Positions 1 to 9,122 of a stretch of DNA of 64,000 nt are shown here, in pieces. The position numbers and the translations under genes are program-made. The notes beneath the pieces are model-generated. The model had not been told where the DNA came from. It was given only the letters and a program-made list of their open reading frames with translations, and did not search any database. This stretch comes from Psychroflexus montanilacus (GTDB lineage Bacteria > Bacteroidota > Bacteroidia > Flavobacteriales > Flavobacteriaceae). The stretch covers positions 186,001-250,000 of the forward strand of contig NZ_JAIQZC010000003.1 in assembly GCF_020164535.1 (NCBI RefSeq), read 5' to 3'. How positions within the stretch are numbered: the first letter of the stretch is position 1; each line of letters opens with the position of its first letter.

Positions 1-828
1 AGCTGGATTGTAGGCATCTACAAGTTTGTACATGTAATCTTCGTAATTCTCTGATGCGATGAGGTAATCCAGATACCTTGAAATCGGGAGGTTGGTGATG
101 GTGAATAAGCTGTTGAATTCAATACCGAAATCTTCTTTTAAGGCTGTTTTGAAATCTTGTTCCAAAGCCTCTTGGTTGGAAGGCAGAAAAGCACCCGATG
201 GATTGTAAACCAAATCCAGCTGAAGTCCAGAATCTGGCAAACCATACCCAATAGCATTCAGATCTTGTAACGCCCTTATGGACTTGTCAAAAACACCACT
301 GCCTCGCTGTTTATCGGTTTTACCTTTGGTCCAGTGTGGCATTGAGCTCACTACATGAACCTTGTGTTTTTTAAAAAACTCAGGCAAATCGTAGTACTTT
401 TTATTTGCTCTTATGATAGTGAGGTTGGATCTCACGATGAAATCTTTTACCCCAAGTTGAGCAGCTTCTTCTACAAACCAGCGAAAGTTGGGATTCATCT
501 CTGGAGCTCCGCCAGTTAAATCAAGCGTGTGAGCTTTAGTTGTTTTGATGACATCCAGGCACTGCTGCATGGTTTCTTTGGTCATGATTTCCTTTCGGTC
601 TGGGCCAGCATCCACGTGGCAATGCTCGCACACTTGGTTACACATATAGCCAAGATTGAGCTGTAGGATTTCAAGTGATTTTGGTTTCAGCGGGAAATCG
701 TTGATCTTTTCCAATTGATCTTTGAAGGTAGGAAGCTCATCTTTGAAGATTCCGTTGGAAAGGAACTTTAGCTGTTCTTCGGCCTTCGCCATCAATTTCT
801 TTCTAGCTAGCAGAGATTTCGTTGCCAT
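1..828 (-). CDS. arsS: ArsS-like radical SAM protein, C-terminus cut by window edge
   Basis: The minus-strand reading frame opens with ATG at 828 and runs off the left edge, so 276 codons are visible and the C-terminus is missing. The radical SAM cluster motif CNQVCEHCH lies at about residues 63-71 (C63, C67, C70), followed by the LDLTGGAPEMNPNF stretch typical of the radical SAM/Cys-rich family that includes arsenosugar enzyme ArsS. That enzyme transfers the 5'-deoxyadenosyl group of SAM to dimethylarsenic on the way to arsenosugars. The missing part should carry the Cys-rich C-terminal domain of the family. The next two minus-strand genes are the usual companions of this family, which supports the call. 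The exact substrate is inferred from family and context. Confidence 0.82.
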   Translation of the reverse strand, partial: MATKSLLARKKLMAKAEEQLKFLSNGIFKDELPTFKDQLEKINDFPLKPKSLEILQLNLGYMCNQVCEHCHVDAGPDRKEIMTKETMQQCLDVIKTTKAHTLDLTGGAPEMNPNFRWFVEEAAQLGVKDFIVRSNLTIIRANKKYYDLPEFFKKHKVHVVSSMPHWTKGKTDKQRGSGVFDKSIRALQDLNAIGYGLPDSGLQLDLVYNPSGAFLPSNQEALEQDFKTALKEDFGIEFNSLFTITNLPISRYLDYLIASENYEDYMYKLVDAYNPA

Positions 829-875
829 TTCTGAATGTTTTTAAAAGTTAGGCGTTGAGTTTTTAAGATAAAATC

Positions 876-1211
876 TTAATGACTCAACTTATCGTATTTC
901 TTCATCATTTGAGTGGCGTGGACCAGCGTTGCTCCAGACTCTATCGCTGCTCCAGTATGCACAGCTTCCATCATTTCTTCTTTGGTGATGCCGCGTTGGA
1001 GTCCATCTTGTGTATAAGCATCAATGCAATACGGACATTTCACCACATGAGAAACTGCCAGGGCAATCAGTGATTTTTCACGCTCAGAGAGCGCTCCTTT
1101 TTCAAATACTTTTCCGTAGTAATCAAAAAATTTGGTACCAAGTTCTTCACTCCAGTCTGTAATTTTTGGAAATTTTCTAAGATCTTTTGGGTCGTAATAT
1201 GAGTCTGACAT
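876..1211 (-). CDS. Arsenosugar biosynthesis-associated peroxidase-like protein (AhpD/CMD family)
   Basis: This 111-residue protein is a short member of the carboxymuconolactone decarboxylase/AhpD fold. The redox motif CPYCIDAYTQDG near residues 59-70 has the two cysteines and downstream acidic residue of the family, and the segment before it (SEREKSLIALAVSHVVKC) is the conserved helix. In Bacteroidota a protein of exactly this kind accompanies the ArsS-type radical SAM gene, which here lies 47 bases downstream on the same strand. The role in arsenosugar formation is known only by association. It could be a thiol-dependent peroxidase or an arsenic-handling reductase. The ATG at 1211 is the natural start. 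Confidence 0.8.
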   Translation of the reverse strand: MSDSYYDPKDLRKFPKITDWSEELGTKFFDYYGKVFEKGALSEREKSLIALAVSHVVKCPYCIDAYTQDGLQRGITKEEMMEAVHTGAAIESGATLVHATQMMKKYDKLSH

Positions 1212-1285
1212 GGGTTATGAGTTTATGAGGGAAATTTCCCTGTTTGGTTATAAATGTGTTGAGTAAATAGTATTCTGAAGTAGCC

Positions 1286-1969
1286 TTAAGCTAATTTCAA
1301 AAGTAGAGGTGGGGCTTTATTCTGATAAGAACCTATACTTATACGCTCAACTAGCAAAGAATAACATTGAAAATTAAAGTTGACGTGGCGATGAGTTCTC
1401 TTTAATATTAAAATAACATCAGTATAAAGTTGATCTGCAAAATTGAGCAAATTTGAAAAGTCAGTTTGACAATCGATGTCTTTTAAACAAGGTAGAAAAT
1501 CGATACCAATGTGTGGCTCTAAGAGTTGGATAAGCTCTGAATTCAATTTTGAAGACTTCCAGCTTAGCGCTAAAAATTTAGAATATTGAAACTGGTATTT
1601 TGGAATGGCTAGCAGATAAAATCCTCCATCCAGGGCTTTCCCAATACAGGCTTTATGGGACCGAAGTGCTTTTATGCTCGATGCGAGGTGCTGGAATTGT
1701 AATTGTGGACTATCGTTGCCAATGACTATGATATTATCATATCCTTTTGAAAAGATTTCTGATACCGAATAGCAAAATCGCTCTCCAAAGGTAGTCCCCT
1801 TTTGAAGGGTTTCATCAAAGACATAGGTATCCAGATGTGTTTTATAACAAAGTTGATTAAGCCGTTTCTCTTGACTTTTGAAGAAATCAAAATTGCCGCT
1901 AAAGCGTTTGAAACGACATTCAGCATCAGGAGATCTAGAAAAAATCAGTATAGCGGTTTGTCCCATCAT
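1286..1969 (-). CDS. DUF2064 / CofC-like transferase linked to arsenosugar biosynthesis
   Basis: The 227-residue product matches the DUF2064 (TIGR04282-type) nucleotidyl/glycosyl-transferase-like family. The N-terminal strand GQTAILIFSRS, the VIGNDSPQL motif (GxDxP class) near residue 93 and the GKALDGGFYLL segment near residue 129 are its hallmarks. The family is found beside ArsS-type radical SAM genes and is often labelled an arsenosugar biosynthesis transferase, but no activity is shown. Two adjacent ATGs open the frame and the second (MGQTAIL) fits homologues as well. The gene is 74 bases upstream of the peroxidase-like gene on the same strand, consistent with one transcript. Confidence 0.78.
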   Translation of the reverse strand: MMGQTAILIFSRSPDAECRFKRFSGNFDFFKSQEKRLNQLCYKTHLDTYVFDETLQKGTTFGERFCYSVSEIFSKGYDNIIVIGNDSPQLQFQHLASSIKALRSHKACIGKALDGGFYLLAIPKYQFQYSKFLALSWKSSKLNSELIQLLEPHIGIDFLPCLKDIDCQTDFSNLLNFADQLYTDVILILKRTHRHVNFNFQCYSLLVERISIGSYQNKAPPLLLKLA

Positions 1970-2071
1970 ATGTCTTTAGTCTTACTTACGAGCAAAACCT
2001 TACTAAGGTTTTTCAAACCATATCAAAATATTACGTTGATACCAAGTTTTAAATTAGTGGGGAGGCCATTT

Positions 2072-2452
2072 TTATTTTCCAGGACGTATGATTAAGGTGT
2101 TTGGATAGTCAGATTTCATTTTTTCAAAGGCTCTATCGGCTTGAATTCTGTTTCTGAAATTTCCAACCCATACTTTGTAATTTGGAGTTTGATATACAAT
2201 TTTAGAATTGATTTCTAGTTCTAAAGATTCAAATTTTTCCTGTGTTTTTTTTGCCTCTTCAAGTGATCCGGAGAAGATTTGAAGTTTGTAGGTGCTCTTA
2301 AGTTCGTTATTTGATTCTAATTTATGCTTTTCATTAACTAGGTTTTGAATTGTGCTTAGCTCTGAAGCAGTAAGTTTGGATTGTGCAAAACAAAAATTAA
2401 CTGAGAGAAAGGTAATAAATGTGATACTAAACAATAGCAAATTTTTTAACAT
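2072..2452 (-). CDS. Exported SPOR-domain protein
   Basis: The 126-residue protein begins with a signal peptide (MLKNLLLFSITFITFLSVNFCFAQ). From about residue 53 it has a SPOR domain: the strand YKLQIFSGSLEEA, a helix, and the second strand YKVWVGNFRNRIQADRAFEKMK. SPOR domains bind denuded glycan strands of peptidoglycan, usually at division sites. No membrane anchor or other domain is present, so this is a free periplasmic single-domain form. It is divergent from the respiratory operon with about 200 bases between them, and nothing in the sequence ties the two functionally. Confidence 0.75.
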   Translation of the reverse strand: MLKNLLLFSITFITFLSVNFCFAQSKLTASELSTIQNLVNEKHKLESNNELKSTYKLQIFSGSLEEAKKTQEKFESLELEINSKIVYQTPNYKVWVGNFRNRIQADRAFEKMKSDYPNTLIIRPGK

Positions 2453-2468
2453 GGTGTTGGTTTTGAAG

Positions 2469-2476
2469 CAAATGTA
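2469..2476 (-). promoter_or_regulatory. Probable -7 box for the SPOR-domain gene
   Basis: Read on the minus strand this is TACATTTG, a match to the Bacteroidota TAnnTTTG -7 element, 16 bases before the ATG at 2452. I see no good -33 TTTG at the usual spacing. Confidence 0.5.
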
Positions 2477-2573
2477 CAGTTAAAGGTAAAATAAAGCATT
2501 TAAATTCTAATTTAGAAAGATTATAAATTGCCATTTAACATATGTAGGTATTCCAGAAACGCTCTTTAAGTGT

Positions 2574-2581
2574 TACTTTTG
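2574..2581 (+). promoter_or_regulatory. Probable -7 box for the act/cox operon
   Basis: TACTTTTG matches the Bacteroidota TAnnTTTG -7 consensus and lies 71 bases upstream of the actA ATG. The -33 region (ATTC near 2550) is weak. It is the only good match in the intergenic region on this strand. Confidence 0.5.
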
Positions 2582-2594
2582 TAGTCAATTTTTT

Positions 2595-2626
2595 TGACGC
2601 TCAATCCTATGTATTTATGGGCGTCA
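2595..2626 (+). other. Stem-loop in the act operon leader
   Basis: TGACGC at 2595-2600 pairs perfectly with GCGTCA at 2621-2626 around a 20-base loop, inside the predicted 5' leader of actA. There is no T-run directly after it, so it does not look like a terminator. It may only stabilise the leader. Confidence 0.35.
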
Positions 2627-2652
2627 CATTGAAATAGGTTAATATATTTTAT

Positions 2653-3990
2653 ATGAAAAAGACGATGGAACGCCCATTTATTCTGAAACAATTCATCCTA
2701 GTGTTTCTTTTGTTTTTCGCTTTCACAATGCATGCTCAAGATGATGGTGGAGGTGAGGATGAAGAAGGAGGTTACGGCTCTTACGTGCCTGAAGAGGTTG
2801 CAAATGCTGATGAAGCAAAAGGAAAAGAATTATTTAATTCTCTTTGTGCTGCTTGCCATAAGCGATACAGAGATGCAACAGGTCCAAAACTTCACGGTGT
2901 TACCGAAAGAAGGGATATGGATTGGTTGTACAAATGGATTGTAAATAGTCAGGAGTTAATCAAGTCTGGAGATAGCCAGGCTGTTCAATTATACGAAGAG
3001 TGGAATCAGGTTGCTATGAATGCCTTTCCGCAATTGAGTAATGAAGATATGGATAATATTTTGGCCTACGTTGAGGTTCCTCAAGAGGTCAAAAAAGATA
3101 AAGAAACAGATGTTGCCGCTAGCGGTGAAGGCCAGGGTGGCGGTGGAATTTCCACTGAAATTGTACTAGGTCTGCTTGCGGTGGTGCTTCTTGTTCTTTC
3201 CGTTATACTTTATCTTGTAAATAAAACGCTTAATCGTTTTGCTGAAGCGAATGGAATTCCTGTAAGAGCAGATAAGCCTAAGGGTAAGCCGATTTGGGTT
3301 GCATTTGCCGAAAATCAATTTTTAGTTTTAGTTGCTGTTGTATTTTTGCTTCTCGCCGTAGCTTGGGGCGGATATGGTTTCTTGATGCAGGTAGGTGTAG
3401 ACCAAGGTTATGAGCCAATTCAACCCATACATTATTCACATAGGATTCATGCGGGTGAAAATCAAATTGAATGTAAATATTGTCATTCTTCTGCTAGAGT
3501 ATCAAAGCATTCTGGTATCCCTTCCTTGAATGTGTGTATGAATTGCCACAAACAGATTGCTGAAGTTTCTGAGGAAACAGCCACTGAAGAATATTCAAAA
3601 GAATTTTATGATAACGAAATCCAGAAGCTTTATGAAGCTACAGGATGGGATGAATCGTCTCAGTCTTACACGGGTGAAACCAAGCCTGTAAAATGGGTGC
3701 GCATTCATAATCTTCCGGACTTTGCCTATTTTAATCACTCTCAACACGTTGCGGTTGGAGGTATAGAGTGTCAGGAATGTCACGGACCTGTAGAGGAGAT
3801 GGAAATCATGTATCAACATTCTCCATTAACCATGGGCTGGTGTATTAACTGTCACCGTGAAACCAATATTAAAGTTGAGGGTAATGCTTACTACGAAAAA
3901 ATACATGAGGAACTTTCCAAAAAATATGATGTTGAAGAGCTAACGGCTGCTGAGATGGGTGGACTGGAATGTGGAAAGTGTCATTATTAA
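2653..3990 (+). CDS. actA: Alternative complex III subunit ActA, multiheme cytochrome c with fused cytochrome domain
   Basis: The 445-residue protein has a signal peptide ending at MHAQ (residue 29), a class I cytochrome c domain with CAACH at 65-69, a membrane segment near 170-190, a second one near 225-245, and then a pentaheme region with CKYCH, CMNCH, CQECH, CINCH and CGKCH. It therefore carries six c-type hemes. The pentaheme part is the ActA subunit of alternative complex III, the quinol:electron-acceptor oxidoreductase that replaces cytochrome bc1 in Bacteroidota. It takes electrons from the ActB iron-sulfur wire and passes them towards the oxidase. It is the first gene of an eight-gene operon. 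Confidence 0.93.
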   Translation: MKKTMERPFILKQFILVFLLFFAFTMHAQDDGGGEDEEGGYGSYVPEEVANADEAKGKELFNSLCAACHKRYRDATGPKLHGVTERRDMDWLYKWIVNSQELIKSGDSQAVQLYEEWNQVAMNAFPQLSNEDMDNILAYVEVPQEVKKDKETDVAASGEGQGGGGISTEIVLGLLAVVLLVLSVILYLVNKTLNRFAEANGIPVRADKPKGKPIWVAFAENQFLVLVAVVFLLLAVAWGGYGFLMQVGVDQGYEPIQPIHYSHRIHAGENQIECKYCHSSARVSKHSGIPSLNVCMNCHKQIAEVSEETATEEYSKEFYDNEIQKLYEATGWDESSQSYTGETKPVKWVRIHNLPDFAYFNHSQHVAVGGIECQECHGPVEEMEIMYQHSPLTMGWCINCHRETNIKVEGNAYYEKIHEELSKKYDVEELTAAEMGGLECGKCHY

Positions 3991-4017
3991 TATTAATATA
4001 GAAAATTAGAGTTCAAT

Positions 4018-7000
4018 ATGTCATCAGAAAAGAAATATTGGAAAAGTGCAGAACAGCTTGAGGATAATAATCCTCTAGTAGATGCGCTTGAACAAAATGA
4101 ATTTGCAGATCATATTCCTGCAGATGAGTTTTTAGGTGATAAGGATAAGCTGGAGAGTTCTCAGACTTCTAGAAGAGACTTTTTAAAGTATGTTGGATTT
4201 AGTACTGCTGCTGCTTCTTTAGCTGCCTGTGAGGGTCCGGTAATTAAATCTATTCCTTACGTGGTCCAGCCAGAACGCATTGTTCCTGGTGTTGCAGATT
4301 ACTATGCCACAACCATCGCCGATGGGTTTGACTTTGCTAGTATACTTGTAAAAACAAGAGAAGGCCGACCTATTAAAATTGAAACCAATAAAGAATCCAA
4401 AGGGCTCTCTGCTGGTAAGGCAAGAGTTCACGCTTCAGTTTTGGATTTATACGACATCAAGCGTCTTCAAAATCCGCAAATCGAAAATAGAGATGTCACC
4501 TGGACGGAGTTTTTCTCTACTCTAGAAGCAGAGTTAAAAACAAAAGAAGATAAAAGGACTTACCTATTGACGCAGACGTTTGCTTCTCCGTCAACAGATA
4601 AGCTGATTAAAGAATTTCAAGAAAAATATCCAAATGTAGTTCATGTGGTTTATGATACAGTTTCAGATGAGGCTGCCTTAGACGCTTTTGAAGCTAAGTA
4701 TGGATACAGAGCTTTACCGAACTATGATTTTTCAAAATCTGAAATGATTGTTTCGGTAGGAGCAGATTTCCTTGGGGACTGGCAAGGTGGTGCTTTTGAT
4801 TCTGGATACAGTAAGAGCAGAGTGCCAAAAGATGGTAAAATGTCCCGTCACGTTCAGTTTGAAGCTAATATGACTTTGAGCGGTGCTAATGCGGATAAAA
4901 GGGTGCCTGTTAAACCTTCTCTACAAAAACAAATCGTCGTTGAAGTCTATAACCAAATTGTTGGTAGGGTGGCTTCAACTGATCTAAGTGATACACTAAA
5001 AGCTCACGTAGATAAGGCTGTTGCTCAACTGAAATCTAACTCTTCTGGAGGTATTTTTGTAACTGGACTACAGTCGGTTGAAGCCCAGGCAATGGCTCTC
5101 GAGATAAATGAAAAACTCGGAAGTGCTGTGTTTGATTTGGATAATCCACGTTTGATTCGTCAGGGTAAAAATTCTAAAATCAACACTTTGATTTCTGAAA
5201 TGAAAGCTGGAAATGTTGGAGCACTAATGATTGCCGGAGTTAACCCTGCCTACTCACTTCCTAATGCTAATGAATTTATATCTGCACTGGAAAATGTAGA
5301 TACTACTGTAAGTTTTTCTATGAAGAAAGACGAAACAGCCAAGCTTTGCAAATTTATTGCAGCAACTCCTCACTACTTAGAATCTTGGGGTGATGTTAGA
5401 TTCACAAAAAAAGATTTTAGTTTAATTCAGCCTACTATTAAACCACTATTCAATACGAAGCAGTTTGAAGACTGTTTGTTAAAATTGAATGGTAGTTCTT
5501 CAAAGTACTATGAATATGTGAAAGATAATTTCAAGTCCACTTTTGATGGTATGTCTTGGAACCAATCTCTTCATGATGGTAGTTTTGAATATGATATGGA
5601 TTTGCCAGCCGCTTCCGAAACTGCTGCTGTAAATATTGCTGCAGGAGCAAGAAAACTAGTCTCCAGGAATGATTCAGAAGGATTTGAGCTGACTTTATAT
5701 ACTAAAACATCAATGGGCGATGGCCGTCAGGCAAATAATCCTTGGTTGCAGGAAATGCCAGATCCAGTGACAAGAACATCATGGGACAACTACGTTACCA
5801 TGTCGAAATTTGATGCTGAAGCTCTTGATCTTGAAAATACAAACGTTGCTAATGGTGCTTTAAATGGAAATTACATTACAGTTGCTATTGGTGATAATAA
5901 ATTAGAAAAATTACCTGTAATTATTCAGCCAGGACAAGCTCCAGGATCTATTGGGCTCGCACTTGGTTATGGAAAGACAGAGTCTATCCAAGAAGAAATG
6001 CAGGTAGGTGTAAATGCTTTTCCTCTTTACAAAGATTTTGATGTTAACCAACAAGTCAATGTAGAAAAAGTGGGTGGAGTGCATGAGTTTGCTTGTGTGC
6101 AGCTACACCACACGATGATGGGTAGAAAAGATATTGTGAAAGAAACCTCGCTTGAGATTTTTAACACGAAAGATAAACACCATTGGAATCCTACTCCAGA
6201 GGTTTCTTTAAACCATCAGGAAGTTGAAGTAACAAGCCCTGATGTTGATCTTTGGGATGAATTTGACAGATCTATTGGACATCACTTTAATCTCTCTATA
6301 GATTTGAATGCTTGTACAGGTTGTGGAGCTTGTGTGATAGCTTGTCATAGCGAAAACAATGTTCCTGTGGTTGGTAAAAGTGAAATTCGCAAGAGTAGGG
6401 ATATGCACTGGTTGAGAATTGACCGTTACTATTCTTCAGAAGAAACCATTGAAGGAGATTACGAAAAGAAAAATAATATTTCTGGTTTGGGAAGTGCTAT
6501 TGGAACTTATGGTGATCTTGAGGTGGCTTCTGCAGAAGATGTTCAGGTGATTTTCCAGCCTGTCATGTGTCAACACTGTAATCATGCTCCATGTGAGACG
6601 GTTTGTCCAGTTGCTGCTTCTGCACACGGACGTCAAGGACAGAACCACATGACGTACAACCGTTGCGTAGGAACTAGATATTGCGCCAACAACTGTCCTT
6701 ATAAAGTTAGACGTTTTAACTGGTTCTTATACAACCAAAACGATGAATTTGATTACCACATGAATAATGATCTTGGTCGTATGGTATTGAATCCTGATGT
6801 AACTGTAAGATCTCGTGGTGTGATGGAAAAATGTTCTATGTGTATACAAATGACACAAAAAACTATTCTTGATGCTAAGCGTGATGGTAGAGTCATTGAA
6901 GACGGAGAATTCCAGACAGCATGTTCTGCTGCCTGCGATAACGGAGCCATGGTATTTGGAGACATCAACGATAAAGAAAGCGTTGTATATGAGAAAACAC

Positions 7001-7092
7001 AAGAAGATAGAATGTATCACTTGCTAGAGTACCTCGGTACGAAACCTAATGTGATGTATCATACTAAAGTTCGAAATACAACAGAAGCATAA
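4018..7092 (+). CDS. actB: Alternative complex III subunit ActB, iron-sulfur protein
   Basis: The 1024-residue protein fuses a molybdopterin-oxidoreductase-like domain to a ferredoxin-like domain. A twin-arginine motif SRRDFLK at 51-57 and a lipobox cysteine at 71 (SLAAC) suggest Tat export and lipid anchoring. The C-terminal part has four Fe-S cysteine clusters starting at about C766 (CTGCGACVIAC), C851 (CQHCNHAPCETVCPV), C883 (CVGTRYCANNCP) and C939 (CSMC, completed by CSAAC near 969). In characterised complexes the large domain carries no molybdopterin cofactor, and the clusters conduct electrons to ActA. It lies 27 bases after actA. Confidence 0.94.
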   Translation: MSSEKKYWKSAEQLEDNNPLVDALEQNEFADHIPADEFLGDKDKLESSQTSRRDFLKYVGFSTAAASLAACEGPVIKSIPYVVQPERIVPGVADYYATTIADGFDFASILVKTREGRPIKIETNKESKGLSAGKARVHASVLDLYDIKRLQNPQIENRDVTWTEFFSTLEAELKTKEDKRTYLLTQTFASPSTDKLIKEFQEKYPNVVHVVYDTVSDEAALDAFEAKYGYRALPNYDFSKSEMIVSVGADFLGDWQGGAFDSGYSKSRVPKDGKMSRHVQFEANMTLSGANADKRVPVKPSLQKQIVVEVYNQIVGRVASTDLSDTLKAHVDKAVAQLKSNSSGGIFVTGLQSVEAQAMALEINEKLGSAVFDLDNPRLIRQGKNSKINTLISEMKAGNVGALMIAGVNPAYSLPNANEFISALENVDTTVSFSMKKDETAKLCKFIAATPHYLESWGDVRFTKKDFSLIQPTIKPLFNTKQFEDCLLKLNGSSSKYYEYVKDNFKSTFDGMSWNQSLHDGSFEYDMDLPAASETAAVNIAAGARKLVSRNDSEGFELTLYTKTSMGDGRQANNPWLQEMPDPVTRTSWDNYVTMSKFDAEALDLENTNVANGALNGNYITVAIGDNKLEKLPVIIQPGQAPGSIGLALGYGKTESIQEEMQVGVNAFPLYKDFDVNQQVNVEKVGGVHEFACVQLHHTMMGRKDIVKETSLEIFNTKDKHHWNPTPEVSLNHQEVEVTSPDVDLWDEFDRSIGHHFNLSIDLNACTGCGACVIACHSENNVPVVGKSEIRKSRDMHWLRIDRYYSSEETIEGDYEKKNNISGLGSAIGTYGDLEVASAEDVQVIFQPVMCQHCNHAPCETVCPVAASAHGRQGQNHMTYNRCVGTRYCANNCPYKVRRFNWFLYNQNDEFDYHMNNDLGRMVLNPDVTVRSRGVMEKCSMCIQMTQKTILDAKRDGRVIEDGEFQTACSAACDNGAMVFGDINDKESVVYEKTQEDRMYHLLEYLGTKPNVMYHTKVRNTTEA

Positions 7093-7124
7093 TCAACTAA
7101 CTAGGAATAAATTTATACTAAATT

Positions 7125-8591
7125 ATGTCTCATTACGAATCGCCTATTAGAAAACCCTTAGTTACAGGAGATAAGTCTTACCATGACGTTACATTGGATG
7201 TGGTAAGACCTGTAGAGGGAAAGGCAAATAAATCATGGTGGGTTGTTTTTTCAATTGCACTCATAGCCTTTTTGTGGGGTTTAGGCTGTATTGTCTACAC
7301 TGTCTCTGAAGGTATTGGTACCTGGGGTCTTAACAAAACAATTGGTTGGGCCTGGGACATCACCAACTTTGTATGGTGGGTAGGTATTGGCCACGCAGGT
7401 ACACTTATTTCGGCTGTACTTCTACTCTTTAGACAAAAATGGAGAATGGCTATTAACAGGTCTGCAGAGGCTATGACTATTTTCTCAGTCGTACAAGCAG
7501 GTCTTTTTCCAATTATTCACATGGGTCGTCCATGGCTGGCTTATTGGGTTCTTCCTATACCGAACCAGTATGGTTCTTTATGGGTCAATTTTAATTCTCC
7601 ATTACTTTGGGATGTATTTGCTATTTCTACTTACTTATCTGTTTCTCTGGTATTCTGGTGGACAGGTTTACTTCCTGATTTTGCGATGATAAGAGATAGA
7701 GCAGTAAAACCTTTTCAAAAGCATATTTATGGAATACTTGCGTTTGGTTGGAGTGGAAGAGCAAAAGACTGGCAACGTTTTGAGGAAGTTTCACTTGTGC
7801 TTGCAGGTTTAGCAACACCACTTGTATTATCGGTTCACACAATAGTATCTTTTGACTTTGCTACATCGGTAATTCCAGGATGGCACACGACTATTTTCCC
7901 GCCATACTTTGTTGCTGGGGCTGTATTCTCTGGATTCGCCATGGTAAACACGCTTCTTATCATCATGAGAAAAGTGTCGAATCTTGAAAACTATATCACT
8001 ATACAACACATCGAACTGATGAATATAGTGATCATGATTACTGGTTCTATTGTAGGTGTTGCCTACATTACTGAATTATTTATGGCTTGGTACTCTGGTG
8101 TGGAATACGAACAGTATGCCTTCTTAAATAGAGCAACAGGGCCTTACTGGTGGGCTTATTGGTCAATGATGTTTTGTAATGTAGTTTCTCCACAGGTAAT
8201 GTGGTTTCCAAAAATAAGGAGAAGTATTATGTTCTCTTTCTTTATTTCGATAGTTGTAAACATTGGTATGTGGTTTGAGCGTTTTGTAATTATAGTAACT
8301 TCATTACACAGAGATTATATGCCTTCAGCCTGGACTATGTTCTCACCTACATTTGTCGATATCGGTATATTTGTAGGGACTATAGGATTTTTCTTTGTAC
8401 TATTCTTATTATATTCAAGAACATTCCCTGTAATTGCACAGGCAGAGGTGAAATCTATTTTAAAATCTTCAGGAGAAAAGTATAAAAAAATAAGAGCTGA
8501 AAAGGGTGATGACGCGAAGTTGTACGATGAGCCAGAACAGGAACCTTTACCAGATTTTTCAGCACAGTTTAATTCAAAATCTAACTCATAA
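7125..8591 (+). CDS. actC: Alternative complex III membrane subunit ActC (NrfD family)
   Basis: The 488-residue polytopic protein belongs to the NrfD/PsrC family and has about ten hydrophobic segments, beginning at SWWVVFSIALIAFLWGLG near residue 38. This subunit forms the quinol-oxidising membrane part of alternative complex III with its paralogue ActF. Its C-terminal tail is charged and cytoplasmic. The stop codon overlaps the start of actD (TAATG), which suggests translational coupling. Confidence 0.93.
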   Translation: MSHYESPIRKPLVTGDKSYHDVTLDVVRPVEGKANKSWWVVFSIALIAFLWGLGCIVYTVSEGIGTWGLNKTIGWAWDITNFVWWVGIGHAGTLISAVLLLFRQKWRMAINRSAEAMTIFSVVQAGLFPIIHMGRPWLAYWVLPIPNQYGSLWVNFNSPLLWDVFAISTYLSVSLVFWWTGLLPDFAMIRDRAVKPFQKHIYGILAFGWSGRAKDWQRFEEVSLVLAGLATPLVLSVHTIVSFDFATSVIPGWHTTIFPPYFVAGAVFSGFAMVNTLLIIMRKVSNLENYITIQHIELMNIVIMITGSIVGVAYITELFMAWYSGVEYEQYAFLNRATGPYWWAYWSMMFCNVVSPQVMWFPKIRRSIMFSFFISIVVNIGMWFERFVIIVTSLHRDYMPSAWTMFSPTFVDIGIFVGTIGFFFVLFLLYSRTFPVIAQAEVKSILKSSGEKYKKIRAEKGDDAKLYDEPEQEPLPDFSAQFNSKSNS

Positions 8592-9118
8592 TGGCATCAA
8601 AAGTTTTACATGCGATTTTTACAGACGATGATATATTGATGCAGGCCGTTAAAGCATTGCGAGAAAAAAAATATAGTATTAACGAAGTCTTTTGTCCATT
8701 CCCAGTGCACGGCTTAGACAAGGCTATGGGTTTGCCTCATACGCGTTTAGCTATAACTTCATTTCTTTACGGTTTGGTTGGTTTAGCAATTGCAACGTGG
8801 ATGATGAATTTTATAATGATAGAGGATTGGCCACAAAATATTGGTGGAAAACCAAGTTTTAGTTATATCGAAAACATGCCAGCTTTTGTTCCGATCATGT
8901 TTGAAATGACTGTCTTTTTTGCAGCTCACCTTATGGTTATTACCTTTTACATGAGGAGTAAATTATGGCCGTTTAAGAAAGCTGAAAATCCAGATGTAAG
9001 AACAACAGACGACAAGTTCCTTATGGAAATTTCAGTGAATGAAATGAATGTTCAGGCCATTGCAGAGGTACTTCACGAAAATGGTGCCTCCGAAATAAAA
9101 TTAATAGATAATAAATAA
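8591..9118 (+). CDS. actD: Alternative complex III subunit ActD (DUF3341)
   Basis: The 175-residue protein is a DUF3341 family member with two membrane segments (about residues 56-78 and 100-124) flanked by a cytoplasmic ferredoxin-like N-terminus (VLHAIFTDDDILMQAVKAL) and a C-terminal tail that repeats the same type of fold (DKFLMEISVNEMNVQAIAEVL). It is a structural subunit of alternative complex III. It overlaps the actC stop by one base and lies four bases before actE. Confidence 0.92.
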   Translation: MASKVLHAIFTDDDILMQAVKALREKKYSINEVFCPFPVHGLDKAMGLPHTRLAITSFLYGLVGLAIATWMMNFIMIEDWPQNIGGKPSFSYIENMPAFVPIMFEMTVFFAAHLMVITFYMRSKLWPFKKAENPDVRTTDDKFLMEISVNEMNVQAIAEVLHENGASEIKLIDNK

Positions 9119-9122
9119 GTTT

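Noticed and set aside
4018-7092. Loss of molybdopterin ligands in ActB as a sign of a broken enzyme
   Set aside because: ActB subunits of alternative complex III normally lack the cofactor.
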